A DNA stretch of 64,000 nt, taken from Oerskovia paurometabola (GTDB taxonomy: Bacteria > Actinomycetota > Actinomycetes > Actinomycetales > Cellulomonadaceae). The stretch is from NCBI RefSeq assembly GCF_016907365.1, contig NZ_JAFBBV010000001.1, positions 3,782,001-3,846,000 on the forward strand, given 5' to 3'. Within the stretch, counting starts at the first letter, position 1. Each line of letters opens with the position of its first letter. The notes beneath the pieces were generated by a model. It worked only from the letters and a program-made list of their open reading frames with translations. It had not been told where the DNA came from and made no database searches. The position numbers were made by a program, and so were the translations under genes. Positions 1-9,948 of this stretch are shown here, in pieces.

Positions 1-40
1 TAGAAGTCATGACCAGAGCCTAGTAGCACCGGGCATACGT

Positions 41-95
41 CAGGGGCGTCCAGACCAGCCCTCCGGGGTGCGGAGAACCGGTCAGGACGCCCCTG
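41..95 (-). terminator. Inverted repeat downstream of lsr2
   Basis: An 11-bp perfect stem (41-51 with 85-95) encloses a second small hairpin (61-65 with 71-75). It lies just past the lsr2 stop codon. Neither side has a U-run, so it would act as a factor-assisted or processing-type 3' end rather than a classic intrinsic terminator. Confidence 0.5.
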
Positions 96-116
96 GCGAG
101 AAGCAGCGAAAAGAAA

Positions 117-452
117 TCAGTGCGCCGCGTCGTAGGCCTGCTGGACGTCGGCAGAGATACGGCCGCGCTCGCTGACCGTGTAACCGTTCGAACGAGCCCA
201 TTCACGGATCTCCGTCGCCCGCGACGGACCCGCTGCGGAAGAACGCGTCTTGCGTGCTGCGGGGCGAGCGCCGCCGCGCGTGACCTTGCGTGCGTGACCG
301 ACCCATGACGCAAAGGCGTCACGCAATTCCTGGGCGTGAGCCGAGCTGAGGTCGATCTCGTAGGAGACGCCGTCGAGGGCGAACGTCACGGACTCGTCCG
401 CCACTCCACCGTCGACGTCGTCGACGAGAATTACCTGGACCTTCTGTGCCAC
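117..452 (-). CDS. lsr2: Lsr2-family nucleoid-associated DNA-binding protein
   Basis: The 111-residue product matches the usual Lsr2 length. Residues 1-58 are the acidic N-terminal dimerisation/oligomerisation part, starting MAQKVQVILVDDVDGG. A basic Ala/Arg-rich linker follows (about 60-77). The C-terminal DNA-binding domain has IREWARSNGYTVSERGRIS, with the RGR motif that enters the minor groove of AT-rich DNA. Lsr2 is the actinobacterial counterpart of H-NS: it bridges DNA and silences AT-rich, often acquired, genes. The start is a GTG preceded by GAGG at good spacing. Its own promoter lies at 501-529. It sits downstream of lysS, a common actinobacterial arrangement. Identification is secure. 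Confidence 0.97.
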   Translation of the reverse strand: MAQKVQVILVDDVDGGVADESVTFALDGVSYEIDLSSAHAQELRDAFASWVGHARKVTRGGARPAARKTRSSAAGPSRATEIREWARSNGYTVSERGRISADVQQAYDAAH

Positions 453-500
453 TGTGCTACCTCGCGTCTTCGAGAATTGATGCTGGTATCTCGAAGTGTG

Positions 501-529
501 CCATTACGAGGGAATGACGTCAAAGTCAA
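501..529 (-). promoter_or_regulatory. Candidate lsr2 promoter
   Basis: Read on the minus strand, TTGACT (524-529) and TAATGG (501-506) are separated by exactly 17 nt. This predicts a leader of about 40 nt before the lsr2 GTG. The stretch is visibly more AT-rich than its surroundings, so Lsr2 could bind its own promoter; that is inference. Confidence 0.5.
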
Positions 530-558
530 AGCGCGTGTCGCGGCGACTCGTAAGGAAC

Positions 559-738
559 CTAAGAATTCTCCGACGCCCGCGCACGCACCTGCGCCTGCTC
601 CGCCTGGGCGTCCAGCTCGGCCATGGCGAGGCGTTCGTTGCGGTCAGCGCGGATGATGGCGCGCATCGCGAAATAGAAGAGGATGCCGACCCCGATCGAG
701 GGGATCAAGGCATAGACGGCCGGCCAGAAATCGCTCAT
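559..738 (-). CDS. Small single-pass membrane protein
   Basis: A 59-residue protein starting MSDFWPAVYALIPSIG. One hydrophobic segment spans about residues 5-26 (Pro-containing, ending in FYFAMRAI). A charged, probably helical tail rich in Ala, Glu and Arg follows (RADRNERLAMAELDAQ). No enzyme motif is visible. An in-frame extension to 828 exists, but it is Arg/Gly/Pro-rich like out-of-frame translation, so I place the start at 738. It lies between lysS and lsr2 on the same strand, with a terminator-like hairpin separating it from lysS. Small proteins of this look occur downstream of lysS in related actinomycetes; the function is unknown to me. Confidence 0.7.
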   Translation of the reverse strand: MSDFWPAVYALIPSIGVGILFYFAMRAIIRADRNERLAMAELDAQAEQAQVRARASENS

Positions 739-767
739 GCGGGCAAGTCTACGACCGCCGGACGCGC

Positions 768-798
768 GCGGGGTGCCGACCGGTCGGTGGCACCCCGC
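768..798 (-). terminator. Terminator-like hairpin after lysS
   Basis: A 10-bp stem (768-777 with 789-798) lies 3' of lysS. Its loop contains a second 12-base palindrome, CCGACCGGTCGG (776-787). There is no U-run. Confidence 0.5.
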
Positions 799-864
799 AC
801 GCGGCCCTGACGGTCCGCGTCGCTGCACCCCGGACGGCTGCCCGTCCCCGAGGCGCTGCGGGAA

Positions 865-2433
865 TCACTGCGCGGGCTTGACCAGCGGGAAGAGGATGGT
901 CTCGCGGATCCCGTGGCCCGTCAGCGCCATGAGCAGGCGGTCGAGGCCCATCCCCATGCCCCCGGAGGGAGGCATCGCATACTCCATGGCTGTGAGGAAG
1001 TCCTCGTCGAGACGCATGGCCTCGTCGTCGCCCGCGGCTGCCAGGATCGCCTGGGCCTCGAAACGCTGACGCTGGATCACGGGGTCGACGAGCTCGGAAT
1101 AGGCAGTCGCGAGCTCGAATCCTCGGACGTAGAGGTCCCACTTCTCGACCTGCCCCTTGACCGTGCGGTGGTCACGCGTCAACGGCGAGGTCTCGACCGG
1201 GAAGTCGCGGACGAATGTCGGCGCATACAGGTGGTCACCCACCTGGTGCTCCCAGATCTCCTCGACGAGCTTGCCGTGCCCCGCACGCTTCGTGTCGTAG
1301 GAAATATCGAGGCGGTCCGCGATCTTGGACAGGTGTTCCACAGACGTTTCCGGGGTGATCTCCTCACCCAGCGCCGCCGACAAGGAGTCGTACATCTTGA
1401 GCTGCGCCCATTCGCCGCCGAGCTCGTACTGCTCTCCGTCCGGAAGCTCGATCGTCGTGGTTCCCAGCGCATCCTGGGCGGCACGCTGGACGAGGTTCTG
1501 GGTCAGCTCGGCCATGGTGTTGTAATCACCGTAGGCCTCGTACGCCTCGAGCATCGCGAATTCCGGCGAGTGCGTCGAGTCGGCGCCCTCGTTGCGGAAG
1601 TTCCGGTTGATCTCGAACACCCGCTCCACGCCACCGACCACCGCGCGCTTGAGGAACAGCTCGGGTGCGATCCGCAGGTACAGCTCCATGTCGAACGCAT
1701 TCATGTGCGTCGTGAACGGACGCGCCGCCGCACCACCATGAATGGTCTGGAGCATCGGGGTCTCGACCTCGAGGTAGCCACGCTCGTGGAAGTTCTCGCG
1801 CAGCGACCGCACCACGGCCGCGCGCAGCCGCACCATGTCGCGCGCCGCAGGGCGGGCGATCAGGTCGACGTAGCGCTGACGGACGCGGCTCTCCTCCGAG
1901 AGCTCCTTGTGCAGCACGGGCAGCGGGCGCAGCGACTTCGCCGCGATCTTCCACTCGTCCGCGAAGATGCTCAGCTCACCACGACGCGAGCTGATGACCC
2001 GGCCGTGCGCGAACAGGTGGTCCCCCAGGTCCACGTCCGCCTTGAACGCCGCGAGCGACTCCTCGCCCACCACGGCCTGGCTCAGCATGACCTGGAGGCG
2101 GTTGCCCTCGCCGTCCTGCAACGTCACGAAGCAGAGCTTGCCCGTGTTGCGCAGGTACACGACACGGCCCGCCACGCCCACGACGTCGTCCGTCTCCTGG
2201 CCGCTCTCCAGGTGGTCGTAGGCCTCACGGACCTGGGCGATCGTGTGCGTGCGAGGCACCGAGACCGGGTACGCCTCCTCACCCTGCGCCAGCAGCCGCT
2301 CGCGCTTCTCGCGCCGGACCCGGAGCTGCTCGGGAAGGTCGTCGGTCTCGTCGACCTCGACCGGGGCGGGGTTCACGACGGGAGCGGCATCGGCGGCGGG
2401 CACGGCGGCAGCAGCAGGATCGGGGGAAGTCAC
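865..2433 (-). CDS. lysS: Lysyl-tRNA synthetase (class II)
   Basis: This enzyme charges tRNA-Lys with lysine in the cytoplasm. The 522-residue protein has an Ala/Pro/Asp-rich extension (1-30), an OB-fold anticodon-binding domain (about 60-170, with [21 protein letters not shown]) and a class II catalytic core. Motif 2 reads [21 protein letters not shown] and motif 3 reads [15 protein letters not shown]. The family is normally about 500 residues. The start is a GTG. It follows nadC with a short GC-rich gap and is itself followed by a hairpin. In many actinomycetes coaX sits immediately upstream; here nadC does. Confidence 0.97.
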   Translation of the reverse strand: MTSPDPAAAAVPAADAAPVVNPAPVEVDETDDLPEQLRVRREKRERLLAQGEEAYPVSVPRTHTIAQVREAYDHLESGQETDDVVGVAGRVVYLRNTGKLCFVTLQDGEGNRLQVMLSQAVVGEESLAAFKADVDLGDHLFAHGRVISSRRGELSIFADEWKIAAKSLRPLPVLHKELSEESRVRQRYVDLIARPAARDMVRLRAAVVRSLRENFHERGYLEVETPMLQTIHGGAAARPFTTHMNAFDMELYLRIAPELFLKRAVVGGVERVFEINRNFRNEGADSTHSPEFAMLEAYEAYGDYNTMAELTQNLVQRAAQDALGTTTIELPDGEQYELGGEWAQLKMYDSLSAALGEEITPETSVEHLSKIADRLDISYDTKRAGHGKLVEEIWEHQVGDHLYAPTFVRDFPVETSPLTRDHRTVKGQVEKWDLYVRGFELATAYSELVDPVIQRQRFEAQAILAAAGDDEAMRLDEDFLTAMEYAMPPSGGMGMGLDRLLMALTGHGIRETILFPLVKPAQ

Positions 2434-2480
2434 GCGACGATTCTACCGGGGCCGAGCAGGGCAGGTTCCGGCCCCGTCCT

Positions 2481-2515
2481 GGGCCGGGCCGGACCGGGCT
2501 GCGGGCCCCCGGCCC
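2481..2515 (-). terminator. GC-rich inverted repeat between nadC and lysS
   Basis: GGGCCGGG (2481-2488) pairs with CCCGGCCC (2508-2515) just beyond the nadC stop. The surrounding G/C runs allow alternative pairings. No U-run follows, so termination here is only possible. Confidence 0.35.
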
Positions 2516-2521
2516 GGCGCC

Positions 2522-3442
2522 TCAGCCGATCAGGTCGAGCGCGAGGTCGAGGATCGGCGCCGAGTGCGTGAGCGCCCCCACCGACAGGTAGTCCACCCCG
2601 GTCCCTGCGACCTCCCGCGCACGGTCGAGGGTCAGGTTGCCCGTCGCCTCGAGCTCGATCTTCGCCGGGCCGCCCGGGGCACCCTCCCGCTCGCGCACGA
2701 GCCGGACCGTCTCGGCCAGCACCGGGGTCGGCATGTTGTCGAGCAGGAGGAAGTCCGCGCCCGCGTCGAGGGCTTCCAGGGCCTGGTCGGTCGTGTCGGC
2801 CTCGACCTGGATCAGGACGTCGGGGAACATCGCGCGCACGGCGTCGATCGCGCCGCTCACCGACCCGGCGGCGACGACGTGGTTGTCCTTGACCATGGCC
2901 ACGTCGTACAGCCCCATGCGCTTGTTCGTGCCGCCGCCCGCACGGACCGCGTACTTCTCCAGGGCGCGCAGGCCCGGGGTGGTCTTGCGGGTGTCGAGGA
3001 CCTGCGCGCCCGTGCCGTCGAGCTCGCGTGCCCAGGCCCTCGTCGCGGTCGCGACGCCGCTCGCACGGCTCGCGAGGTTGAGAAGGGTGCGCTCGGCCGT
3101 CAGGAGCACCTGGACGGGGCCCGTGAGGGCCGCGAGGACGCGCCCGCGGGTCACGGCGTCACCGTCCTGCGCGGTGAACGTCACGGTCACGGGCGGCAGC
3201 CCGAAGCGCTCGGCCACCTGCCGGGTCACCTCCTCGACGACGACGAGACCCGCCACGACGCCGTCGGCGCGTGCCACGAGGTGGGCCGTCCCCGTGCCCG
3301 ACGGCGCCACGGTGGCCTGGGTGGTCACGTCCCGACCGGGCGTGGGGCCGAGGTCCTCGTCGAGGGCGCGCGTGACGATGTCGGCGACCCACCGAGGGTC
3401 GAGACCGGGCTCGATGAGAGAGGGAGAGTTCACGGCGCTCAC
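2522..3442 (-). CDS. nadC: Nicotinate-nucleotide pyrophosphorylase (carboxylating)
   Basis: This quinolinate phosphoribosyltransferase makes nicotinate mononucleotide from quinolinate and PRPP, the step that commits de novo NAD synthesis. The 306-residue protein shows the family's N-terminal sandwich domain with GRDVTTQATV and the barrel domain with the KTTPGLRALEKYAVRAGGG signature. Later come MVKDNHV and IQVEADTTDQALEALDAGADFLLLDNM. Two GTG codons could start it (3442 or 3433); I keep the longer form. It lies 56 nt downstream of nadB. I see no nadA in the window. Confidence 0.95.
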   Translation of the reverse strand: MSAVNSPSLIEPGLDPRWVADIVTRALDEDLGPTPGRDVTTQATVAPSGTGTAHLVARADGVVAGLVVVEEVTRQVAERFGLPPVTVTFTAQDGDAVTRGRVLAALTGPVQVLLTAERTLLNLASRASGVATATRAWARELDGTGAQVLDTRKTTPGLRALEKYAVRAGGGTNKRMGLYDVAMVKDNHVVAAGSVSGAIDAVRAMFPDVLIQVEADTTDQALEALDAGADFLLLDNMPTPVLAETVRLVREREGAPGGPAKIELEATGNLTLDRAREVAGTGVDYLSVGALTHSAPILDLALDLIG

Positions 3443-3498
3443 GCTACCGCCGCCGAGGGTGACCGTGCTGGCGGCCGACGGTGACGGGGGCGAGCGCC

Positions 3499-5262
3499 TC
3501 AGACGACCCGCAGCTCGCCGTCAGCCCCCAGCGTGATCTCGATCCGCCGCGCCCACGCGGGCTCGACCTCGGGGAAGTCCGTGCGGAAGTGGCCACCGCG
3601 GCTCTCCTCGCGCAGGAGCGCGGCCTCGGTGAGCACCGTGGCGACCTGGTGCACGTTGGTCGTCTCCCACTCCGCGGTCTGCGGGGCCGCGACCACGTCC
3701 GTGGACCGGTGCGCGTCGGTGCGTACCGCCGCGAGCTTGTCGGCAGCGACCCGCAGGCCTTCGCCGCTGCGGATCACGCCCGGTCCGGCCGACGAGACCG
3801 ACTGCACCCGGGACCGTGCGGCAGCCGGCACGAGGGCCGCCTCGCCGTCGCGCTCGACGGGTGTCCCGAGCGGGAGCTCGCCCGCAGCAACCCGAGCCGT
3901 GATCTCCTGAGCGGCCCGGTACGCGAAGACCAGCCCCTCCAGGAGCGAGTTCGACGCGAGCCGGTTCGCCCCGTGCACGCCCGTGCACGCGACCTCCCCC
4001 ACGGCGTACAGGCCGTCGAGCGTCGAGCGGCCGTGCAGGTCGGTCACGACGCCACCCGAGTGGTAGTGCTGGGCGGGCGCGACGGGGACCGGCTCCTCGG
4101 TGAGGTCGATCCCCTGGTCGAGCAGCCGTTGGGTGATGGTCGGGAAGCGCTTGCGCAGGAACTCGGCGCCGAGGTGGCGGGCGTCGAGCAGCACGTGGTC
4201 CGAGCCGGTCGCGGCCATCTGCCGCACGATCGCGTGCGCGACGACGTCGCGCGGTGCGAGCTCGGCCATGGGGTGGACCGCGGGCATGAAGCGGTGACCG
4301 TCGGTGTCGAGGAGGATCGCGCCCTCACCGCGCAGCGCCTCGGAGATGAGCGGGAGCTGCCCCTTGGCGCCCAGGCCGAGCCACAGCACGGTGGGGTGGA
4401 ACTGGACGAACTCGACGTCCCCGAGCGTCGCCCCGGCACGCAGCGCGGCGGCCATGCCGTCGCCCGTGGCCTGGGGCGGGTTGGTCGAGGACCGGAAGAC
4501 CTGCCCGATCCCGCCCGTCGCGAGGACGACCGCCCGACCGAGGACGGCTCCGACGCCGTCTCGCGACCCTTGGCCGCGCACGTGCAGCGTCACGCCGCAG
4601 GCCCGCGGACCGCCGGGCTCGGCGGGGGACGTGGTGAGCACGTCGAGCACGAGCGCGTTCTCGATGACCTCGATACCAGGGTCGGCGAGGACGGCCTCGA
4701 GCTGGGCGACGAGCGCCCGGGAGATCTCGGCGCCCGTGGCGTCGCCGCCCGCGTGCGCGATGCGGTCGGCGTGGTGCCCGCCCTCGCGCGTCAGGGCGAT
4801 GTCGCCGCCGGGGGCCAGGTCGAAGTTCGCGCCGCGCGAGACGAGCTCTCGCACCCGCTCGGGTCCCTCGGTCACGAGGACCTCGACCGCGGCCGGGTCG
4901 CACAGCCCGCCGCCTGCGGCGAGCGTGTCCTCGAGGTGCGCGGCCGGGGAGTCGGAGGGGTCGAGCGCCGCGGCGATGCCGCCCTGCGCCCAGACCGTGG
5001 ACCCGGACGACAGCTCGCCCTTGGTCACGAGCAGGACGCGCGGCACCTGGGTGCGCAGCTCGAGCGCGGCTGTCAGGCCGGCGATGCCGGAGCCGACGAC
5101 GATCGCGTCGACCGTGGTCGTCCAGCCGGGGGCCGGGGCGGCGAGGCGTCGGGCCAGGCGGCGGCGCGCGCGCGAGCCGCCGCCTGCCTCGACGGGAGCG
5201 GTGCCGGGGGCCGCGGCGGGCGCCCCGTCGGTGGAGACGCGCGTCCCCGCGGCCTGGGTCAT
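3499..5262 (-). CDS. nadB: L-aspartate oxidase
   Basis: This FAD enzyme oxidises L-aspartate to iminoaspartate, the first step of de novo NAD synthesis. The 587-residue protein has an Ala/Arg-rich N-terminal extension (1-45). The FAD-binding fold follows at about 49 ([15 protein letters not shown]), then [30 protein letters not shown], and the active-site/flavin region [15 protein letters not shown] followed by [28 protein letters not shown]. The C-terminal helical domain carries the usual Arg-rich stretch. Its ATG overlaps the panD stop by 4 nt, so it is translationally coupled to the pantothenate genes. Confidence 0.95.
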   Translation of the reverse strand: MTQAAGTRVSTDGAPAAAPGTAPVEAGGGSRARRRLARRLAAPAPGWTTTVDAIVVGSGIAGLTAALELRTQVPRVLLVTKGELSSGSTVWAQGGIAAALDPSDSPAAHLEDTLAAGGGLCDPAAVEVLVTEGPERVRELVSRGANFDLAPGGDIALTREGGHHADRIAHAGGDATGAEISRALVAQLEAVLADPGIEVIENALVLDVLTTSPAEPGGPRACGVTLHVRGQGSRDGVGAVLGRAVVLATGGIGQVFRSSTNPPQATGDGMAAALRAGATLGDVEFVQFHPTVLWLGLGAKGQLPLISEALRGEGAILLDTDGHRFMPAVHPMAELAPRDVVAHAIVRQMAATGSDHVLLDARHLGAEFLRKRFPTITQRLLDQGIDLTEEPVPVAPAQHYHSGGVVTDLHGRSTLDGLYAVGEVACTGVHGANRLASNSLLEGLVFAYRAAQEITARVAAGELPLGTPVERDGEAALVPAAARSRVQSVSSAGPGVIRSGEGLRVAADKLAAVRTDAHRSTDVVAAPQTAEWETTNVHQVATVLTEAALLREESRGGHFRTDFPEVEPAWARRIEITLGADGELRVV

Positions 5263-5744
5263 TCGGCCGTGGCGGACTGGAACGGTGCGATGGGCAGGCC
5301 GCTCGGCTCGAGGTCGTAGCCTTCGGGGACGAGTCCGGGCTCCTCGCTGACCTCGACGATGCGGTTGTCCCCGTCGACGAACACGACGTTCGGCAGGAAG
5401 TGGCGCGCCTCGTGGTCGGCGATCATGCCGTAGGCGATGAGGATCACGGTGTCGCCGGGGTGCACGAGGTGCGCGGCGGCACCGTTGATGCAGACCTTGC
5501 CCGAGCCGCGCTCGCCGGGGATCGCGTAGGTCGTCAGGCGTGAGCCGTTGGTGACGTCGACGATGTCGACCTGCTGGCCGGAGATGATGTCGGCGGCCTC
5601 GAGGAGGTCCACGTCCACGGTCACGGACCCGACGTAGTGGAGGTCCGCCTGCGTCACGGTGGCGCGGTGGATCTTCCCGATCATCATGGGTCGTTGCAAG
5701 GAAGCGGGGCGGCGCGTGCCGGCCTGCGGTCCCGTCTGGGTCAC
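5259..5744 (-). CDS. panD: Aspartate 1-decarboxylase (pyruvoyl-dependent proenzyme)
   Basis: PanD decarboxylates aspartate to beta-alanine for pantothenate synthesis. The sequence shows the family core [21 protein letters not shown]. Self-cleavage is expected between Gly39 and Ser40, giving the pyruvoyl group. [21 protein letters not shown] and DTVILIAYG follow. The start is the GTG at 5744: it has an AGGAGG ribosome site 7 nt away and overlaps the panC stop by 4 nt. The ATGs at 5687 and 5684, where most family members would begin, have no ribosome site. The product is 161 residues, with about 19 extra residues at the N-terminus compared with typical PanD. Confidence 0.95.
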   Translation of the reverse strand: MTQTGPQAGTRRPASLQRPMMIGKIHRATVTQADLHYVGSVTVDVDLLEAADIISGQQVDIVDVTNGSRLTTYAIPGERGSGKVCINGAAAHLVHPGDTVILIAYGMIADHEARHFLPNVVFVDGDNRIVEVSEEPGLVPEGYDLEPSGLPIAPFQSATAE

Positions 5745-6760
5745 TGCGTGCCTCCTGGGCGGGCCGTGCTCGCGGCGGGGTCTGCCACGTCCACGGCCAG
5801 GTTGTCGATCAGTCGGGTGGTGCCCACGCGTGCCGCCACGAGCAGCAGCGCCGGTCCCACGTACTCCGGTTCCAGGTCGTCCACGGTAGTCGGGTCGACC
5901 AGTGCGAGGTAATCGACCACAACGCCGGGGTGCTCGTTGAGCATTCCCGAGGCCACCTCGATGGCCGCTGCGGCCCCCCGTCCGGCCGCGGCGGCGGCCG
6001 CCCCGGCGCGCAGCGCGCGGCTCAGGGTCAGCGCGTCGGACCGCTCGGTCTCGGAGAGGTAGGCGTTGCGCGAGGACAGCGCGAGCCCGTCGTCGTCGCG
6101 CACGATCGGGACGCCGACGACCTCGACGTCGACGTCCAGGTCGGCGACCATGCGACGGATCGCGAGGAGCTGCTGCGCGTCCTTCTCGCCGTAGAACGCG
6201 ACGTCGGGCCTGGTGAGGTGCAAGAGCTTGAGCACGACGGTCAGGACGCCGTCGAAGTGGCCGGGCCGGAACGCACCTTCGAGCACGGTGCCGATGCGTC
6301 CGGACGTGACGCGTACGATCGGGTCGCCGCCGGGGTACATCTCCTCGACCGACGGGGCGAACACGAGGTCCACGGCCGACCGCCCCGGCACGGGCTCGGG
6401 GAGCCCTGCGAGGAGCGCCAGGTCGGCGTCGAGGTCGCGCGGGTACCGGTCGAGGTCCTCGCCCGGCCCGAACTGCAGGGGGTTCACGAACACGGTCACG
6501 ACGACCTGCCCCGTGGGGCCGACGCGCTCGCGCGCCGCACGCACGAGCTGCAGGTGGCCGTCGTGGAGCGCGCCCATGGTCATGACGACGGCGCGGGTCG
6601 CCGCGCTGCCCGCCGCGGCGGAGCGCTCGCTGCCCGACGGCGCCGCACCGGCAGGCGCGTCGACGGCCGCGCCGGCGGGGGCGGCCAGGGCCTCGCGCAG
6701 CGCGTCGCGCGTGCGCACGACGCGCGGGAGCGCACCGGCGGGGGGCGTGGGCACGGACAT
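5741..6760 (-). CDS. panC: Pantothenate synthetase (pantoate--beta-alanine ligase)
   Basis: PanC joins pantoate and beta-alanine using ATP via a pantoyl-adenylate. Motifs include [19 protein letters not shown] (HIGH-like), [38 protein letters not shown] and [13 protein letters not shown] (KMSKS-like). The 339-residue product is longer than the roughly 285-310 usual for the family because of an Ala/Gly-rich insert (about residues 25-55) before the first motif. The ATG at 6760 overlaps the previous stop (TGATG). The beta-alanine supplier panD follows directly. panB and a classical panE are not in the window. Confidence 0.95.
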   Translation of the reverse strand: MSVPTPPAGALPRVVRTRDALREALAAPAGAAVDAPAGAAPSGSERSAAAGSAATRAVVMTMGALHDGHLQLVRAARERVGPTGQVVVTVFVNPLQFGPGEDLDRYPRDLDADLALLAGLPEPVPGRSAVDLVFAPSVEEMYPGGDPIVRVTSGRIGTVLEGAFRPGHFDGVLTVVLKLLHLTRPDVAFYGEKDAQQLLAIRRMVADLDVDVEVVGVPIVRDDDGLALSSRNAYLSETERSDALTLSRALRAGAAAAAAGRGAAAAIEVASGMLNEHPGVVVDYLALVDPTTVDDLEPEYVGPALLLVAARVGTTRLIDNLAVDVADPAASTARPGGTQ

Positions 6761-7719
6761 CACTGACCTTCCTCGAGGACGTCGAGCAGCTCCTGGGCCT
6801 GGCGGGCGTCGATGCGCCCGGCGGCCAGGGCACGGCTGGTGGCTCCGCGGCTGAGCTCGCGGTACGACGCGGGGACGTCGGTCGCGGCGACGCGCGGGGC
6901 GGTCTCGTGCGCCGAGGTCACGGCCAGGGCCTGCAGCACCTCGAGGTGCTCCGCGACGGTCCCGACGTCCCCGCGCGACACGGGGCCCGTCAGGGCCGAG
7001 ATCGCTCCGGGACCGCCGCCGTCCCCGGCGTCGGCGGACCGGGTCGCCCCGTCCAGCGCCGCCGAGAGCAGCGGGGCCAGCACGCGCCCCGGCTGCTCGA
7101 CGCCCGCTGCCTCGAGGGCCTGCGCCGCCTGGGCGACGAGCACCACGAGGTGGTTCGCGCCGTGCGCGAGGGCCGCGTGGTAGAGCCCGCGGGCCTCTTC
7201 CTCGACGATGACAGGTTCGCCCCCGAGCTCGACGACGAGCGCCTGCCCGATGGGCTGGACGGGCCCCGGCGCGGTGACCGCGAAGGTCGTGCCCACGAGG
7301 CGTGACAGGTCGAGCGACGTGCCGGAGAACGTCATGGCGGGGTGGATCGCGAGCGGGATCGCCCCCTGGGCGCGCGCCGGGTCGAGCACGCCCGCGCCGT
7401 AGCGGCCCGAGGTGTGCACGACGATCTGCCCGCCCTGCCACGCCCCGATCTCGGCGAGACCCGAGACCAGGCCCGGGAGGGCGTCGTCGGGCACGGCGAG
7501 CAGGACCAGCTCCGAACGCCGCACGACCTCCTCGACCTCGAGCACGGGGATGCCGGGCAGGAGCGTCTCGATCCGCTCGCGCGACGCCTCGGAGATACCG
7601 CTCGCGCCGACGACCGCGTGGCCCGTGGCGCGCAGCGCGCTGCCGAGGACGGCGCCGACGCGGCCCGCGCCGACCACGCCCACGCCCAGGCGCCCCGGGC
7701 GCCGGCGTCCGTCACTCAC
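6760..7719 (-). CDS. Rossmann-like DUF2520 oxidoreductase linked to pantothenate genes
   Basis: The 319-residue protein has an N-terminal NAD(P)-binding Rossmann fold ([18 protein letters not shown] at about 12-29; [14 protein letters not shown]). The helical C-terminal DUF2520 domain contains HPAMTFSG and [17 protein letters not shown]. The architecture resembles ketopantoate reductase/ProC-type dehydrogenases. The gene is typically upstream of panC in actinomycetes, which makes a role in pantoate formation plausible but unproven. The GTG start overlaps the preceding stop by 8 nt. The family call is strong; the function is inference. Confidence 0.85.
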   Translation of the reverse strand: MSDGRRRPGRLGVGVVGAGRVGAVLGSALRATGHAVVGASGISEASRERIETLLPGIPVLEVEEVVRRSELVLLAVPDDALPGLVSGLAEIGAWQGGQIVVHTSGRYGAGVLDPARAQGAIPLAIHPAMTFSGTSLDLSRLVGTTFAVTAPGPVQPIGQALVVELGGEPVIVEEEARGLYHAALAHGANHLVVLVAQAAQALEAAGVEQPGRVLAPLLSAALDGATRSADAGDGGGPGAISALTGPVSRGDVGTVAEHLEVLQALAVTSAHETAPRVAATDVPASYRELSRGATSRALAAGRIDARQAQELLDVLEEGQ

Positions 7720-9355
7720 GTGCGTCCTCGATCCTCTGGTCGGCAGCCGTCCCGGCGGACGAGGTCTCCACGTACGGCGCGGTCTGCGCGTCGTCGTCCT
7801 CGATCGTCTCGACGACGGCCGCCACCTCGTCCCGCCGCATCCACAGCTCGGGCCCGGCGTGCGCGCGGGCCTCGCGGGCCCTGCGCGCCTGCTCGTCCAT
7901 GAGCGCGCCCGCGACGTGCTGGTCGAGGTGCGGCACGGTCGGCGTGACGGGGCCGGGGACCGAGTGCGCGGCGAACGTCGCGACGCCCAGGCGCCGCTGC
8001 CACGGGCCCTGCTGGACGCCGAGCGACTGCGTGCGCTCGTGCGGCACGATCTCGACACGGCGCACGAGGCGTCCGCGCCGCAGGACCAGCGCACGACCCG
8101 TGACCGTGAAGCCGTTGCGGCGCCACGCGATCGGGTCGAGGATGCGGGCGCGTCGCGGTGCCGTCGTGAAGTGGTTCCCCGCGTCGATCCCGGACAGCGC
8201 CTCGTCGAGCAGCGCGCGAGGGTCGTCCGTGCCGAGGTCCGGCAGCACGAGCCACACCGCGCCCAGGGCCTCGTCGCGCGTCCCCACGGGCAGCAGGACG
8301 CTGTTGTTGGTCGTGCCGTCCGCGCTCAGGCCGTAGCCCGCGACGTTGACCTCGACGCGCCACCAGTCCGCGCTGCGCCACAGGAGCCCCTGCGTGAGCC
8401 GGATGGCCTGGACGCGGCCCGGTGGGATGGTCTGCGAACGCGTCTCGAGCAGGCCGTGGCGCAGCCGGATGCCGTCGGGCGAGATCGCGCTGCGGAAGTT
8501 GAACTCGCGCGTGAACCGGCCGAACAGGTAGCCGCCGACGCCCAGGACCAGCGGCAGGGCCGTGAACAGCGTGCCGATCTCGCGGGTGCCGACCGCGACG
8601 CCGACGAGGCCGAGCACCGCGAGGACCAGGACGATCGTCGCGGCCGTGCGGATCAACGACCAGACGAGGCGGCCCGGGGGGACCTCCATGACGGGCTGCT
8701 CGGGTGCCTCGGGCGCGTCCAGGGCGACCTGCCCGACGACGGCGCCCCCGTCTCCCGGCACCTCGCCGGCGGGGGCCTCGCCCGGGCCCGCCGGTGCACC
8801 GACAGGTCCGGCACCCGCGACTGCCGCGCGAGCAGGGGCACTGCCCACGCGCAGCCCCGCCGCGCGTGCCAGGAGCTCGGCACGCAGGTGGTTGGCGTCG
8901 TCGAGCTTGAGGAAGCCCAGCTTGATGCCCGAGTCCGAGCCGCCCGCGACCTCGAGCTTGAGCTCGGCCAGCCCGAACAGGCGGGCGACGAGCGGCTGGA
9001 CGATGTCCACGGCCTGGAGCCGGTCGAGCCGCGCCTTGCGCTGCTGACGGAACAGGACCCCCGTGTGGAGGCGGACCGACTCGTCGTCGATCGCGTACGT
9101 CGTCATGCGCCAGGCGAGCGCGGAGTAGCCGAGGCCGATGAGACCGACGACGACGATCCCGCCCAGGATCTGCCACCAGCCGTTCCCGGCCAGCATGTTC
9201 TGCCCCGCGGGCAGGCCGTCGAGGGTCTGGTTGCCGACGATCACGAGGAGGACCGCGATGACGGACCAGCCCCGGACCACCGGGGTCACGGGGTGGACGC
9301 GGTGCCAGATGAGGTCTGTCGGTGGGGCGTCGGGCTGCGTGGTGCTCTCGCTCAT
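7712..9355 (-). CDS. Membrane protein with bacterial PH (bPH2/YdbT-like) domains
   Basis: The 547-residue protein has two short membrane hairpins. The first is around residues 25-75 (VIAVLLVIVGNQTL and WQILGGIVVVGLIGLGYSALAWRMTTYAI); the second is near 230-285. Each is followed by a beta-rich bPH2 module (YAIDDESVRLHTGVLFRQQRKARLDRLQAVDIVQPL is the typical start). A third beta-rich part follows, with RGRLVRRVEIVPHERTQSLGVQQGPWQRRLG. An Ala/Pro/Gly linker is present near 180-215. It overlaps the upstream single-PH gene by 4 nt, so the two probably form one membrane complex. YdbS/YdbT-type proteins are the nearest known relatives; their biochemical role is not well defined. Confidence 0.85.
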   Translation of the reverse strand: MSESTTQPDAPPTDLIWHRVHPVTPVVRGWSVIAVLLVIVGNQTLDGLPAGQNMLAGNGWWQILGGIVVVGLIGLGYSALAWRMTTYAIDDESVRLHTGVLFRQQRKARLDRLQAVDIVQPLVARLFGLAELKLEVAGGSDSGIKLGFLKLDDANHLRAELLARAAGLRVGSAPARAAVAGAGPVGAPAGPGEAPAGEVPGDGGAVVGQVALDAPEAPEQPVMEVPPGRLVWSLIRTAATIVLVLAVLGLVGVAVGTREIGTLFTALPLVLGVGGYLFGRFTREFNFRSAISPDGIRLRHGLLETRSQTIPPGRVQAIRLTQGLLWRSADWWRVEVNVAGYGLSADGTTNNSVLLPVGTRDEALGAVWLVLPDLGTDDPRALLDEALSGIDAGNHFTTAPRRARILDPIAWRRNGFTVTGRALVLRRGRLVRRVEIVPHERTQSLGVQQGPWQRRLGVATFAAHSVPGPVTPTVPHLDQHVAGALMDEQARRAREARAHAGPELWMRRDEVAAVVETIEDDDAQTAPYVETSSAGTAADQRIEDARE

Positions 9356-9891
9356 AGCCCGGCCAACCGTGCCTCTCCGCGCGACGCGAGACGGTCGCGC
9401 AGGCGCTCGGCCTCGGCGGGCTCCAGGCCGTCGATCGACGCGTCCGTCGCGGGCGACGCCGTGTGGAGCTGGACCTGGGCGATGCGGAACTTGCGGGCGA
9501 GCGGGCCCGCCTGCACGTCCACGTACTGCATGCGGCCGTACGGCACGACGACGAGCGAACGGAACATCACGCCCTTGCGGATCAGCAGGTCGTCGTCACG
9601 CTCGGCGTAGCCGATGGCCCGGACCTGGCGCGGCACCACCACGACGCACCAGATCCCGATCACGAGCACGACGGCAGGGACGATCCACAACCAGACCAGG
9701 CTGAACACGAGCGCGAACACCGCCCCGAGCACGAACGGCACGAGCAGGAAGATGCCCACCGTGAGCAGCCGCGCGGTGATCAGCCGGGCCGAGACGCCCT
9801 GCCACTGCACGCCCGGAGGGTCGAAGGGGCCGCTGGGGTCCGTGGGGACCTGGTCCGGTGCGGAGGCCAGGTCGAAGGCGTGGTCCGTCAT
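9352..9891 (-). CDS. Membrane protein with single bPH2 domain (YdbS-like)
   Basis: The 179-residue protein has a soluble N-terminus (1-30), then two adjacent membrane helices (about 37-80, with GIFLLVPFVLGAVFALVFSLVWLWIVPAVVLVIGIW). A bPH2 domain follows with IGYAERDDDLLIRKGVMFRSLVVVPYGRMQYVDVQAGPLARKFRIAQV. It is the first gene of a YdbS/YdbT-like pair, joined to the next by an ATGA overlap. In related genomes this pair sits between folate and pantothenate genes, as here. Confidence 0.85.
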   Translation of the reverse strand: MTDHAFDLASAPDQVPTDPSGPFDPPGVQWQGVSARLITARLLTVGIFLLVPFVLGAVFALVFSLVWLWIVPAVVLVIGIWCVVVVPRQVRAIGYAERDDDLLIRKGVMFRSLVVVPYGRMQYVDVQAGPLARKFRIAQVQLHTASPATDASIDGLEPAEAERLRDRLASRGEARLAGL

Positions 9892-9948
9892 GTCCCCATC
9901 TTCCCATCAGGGCACGGGCTTGCGCGTCCGCCGGAAGACCGACCTGCG

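Noticed and set aside
913..2571. Plus-strand open frame opposite lysS
   Set aside because: Shadow frame of a well-supported gene, very rich in Arg, His and Val, with no family resemblance.
5259..6833. Long 524-codon open frame covering panD and antisense-frame sequence of panC
   Set aside because: Only its last 161 codons are panD. The upstream part is Arg/Pro-rich out-of-frame translation of panC.
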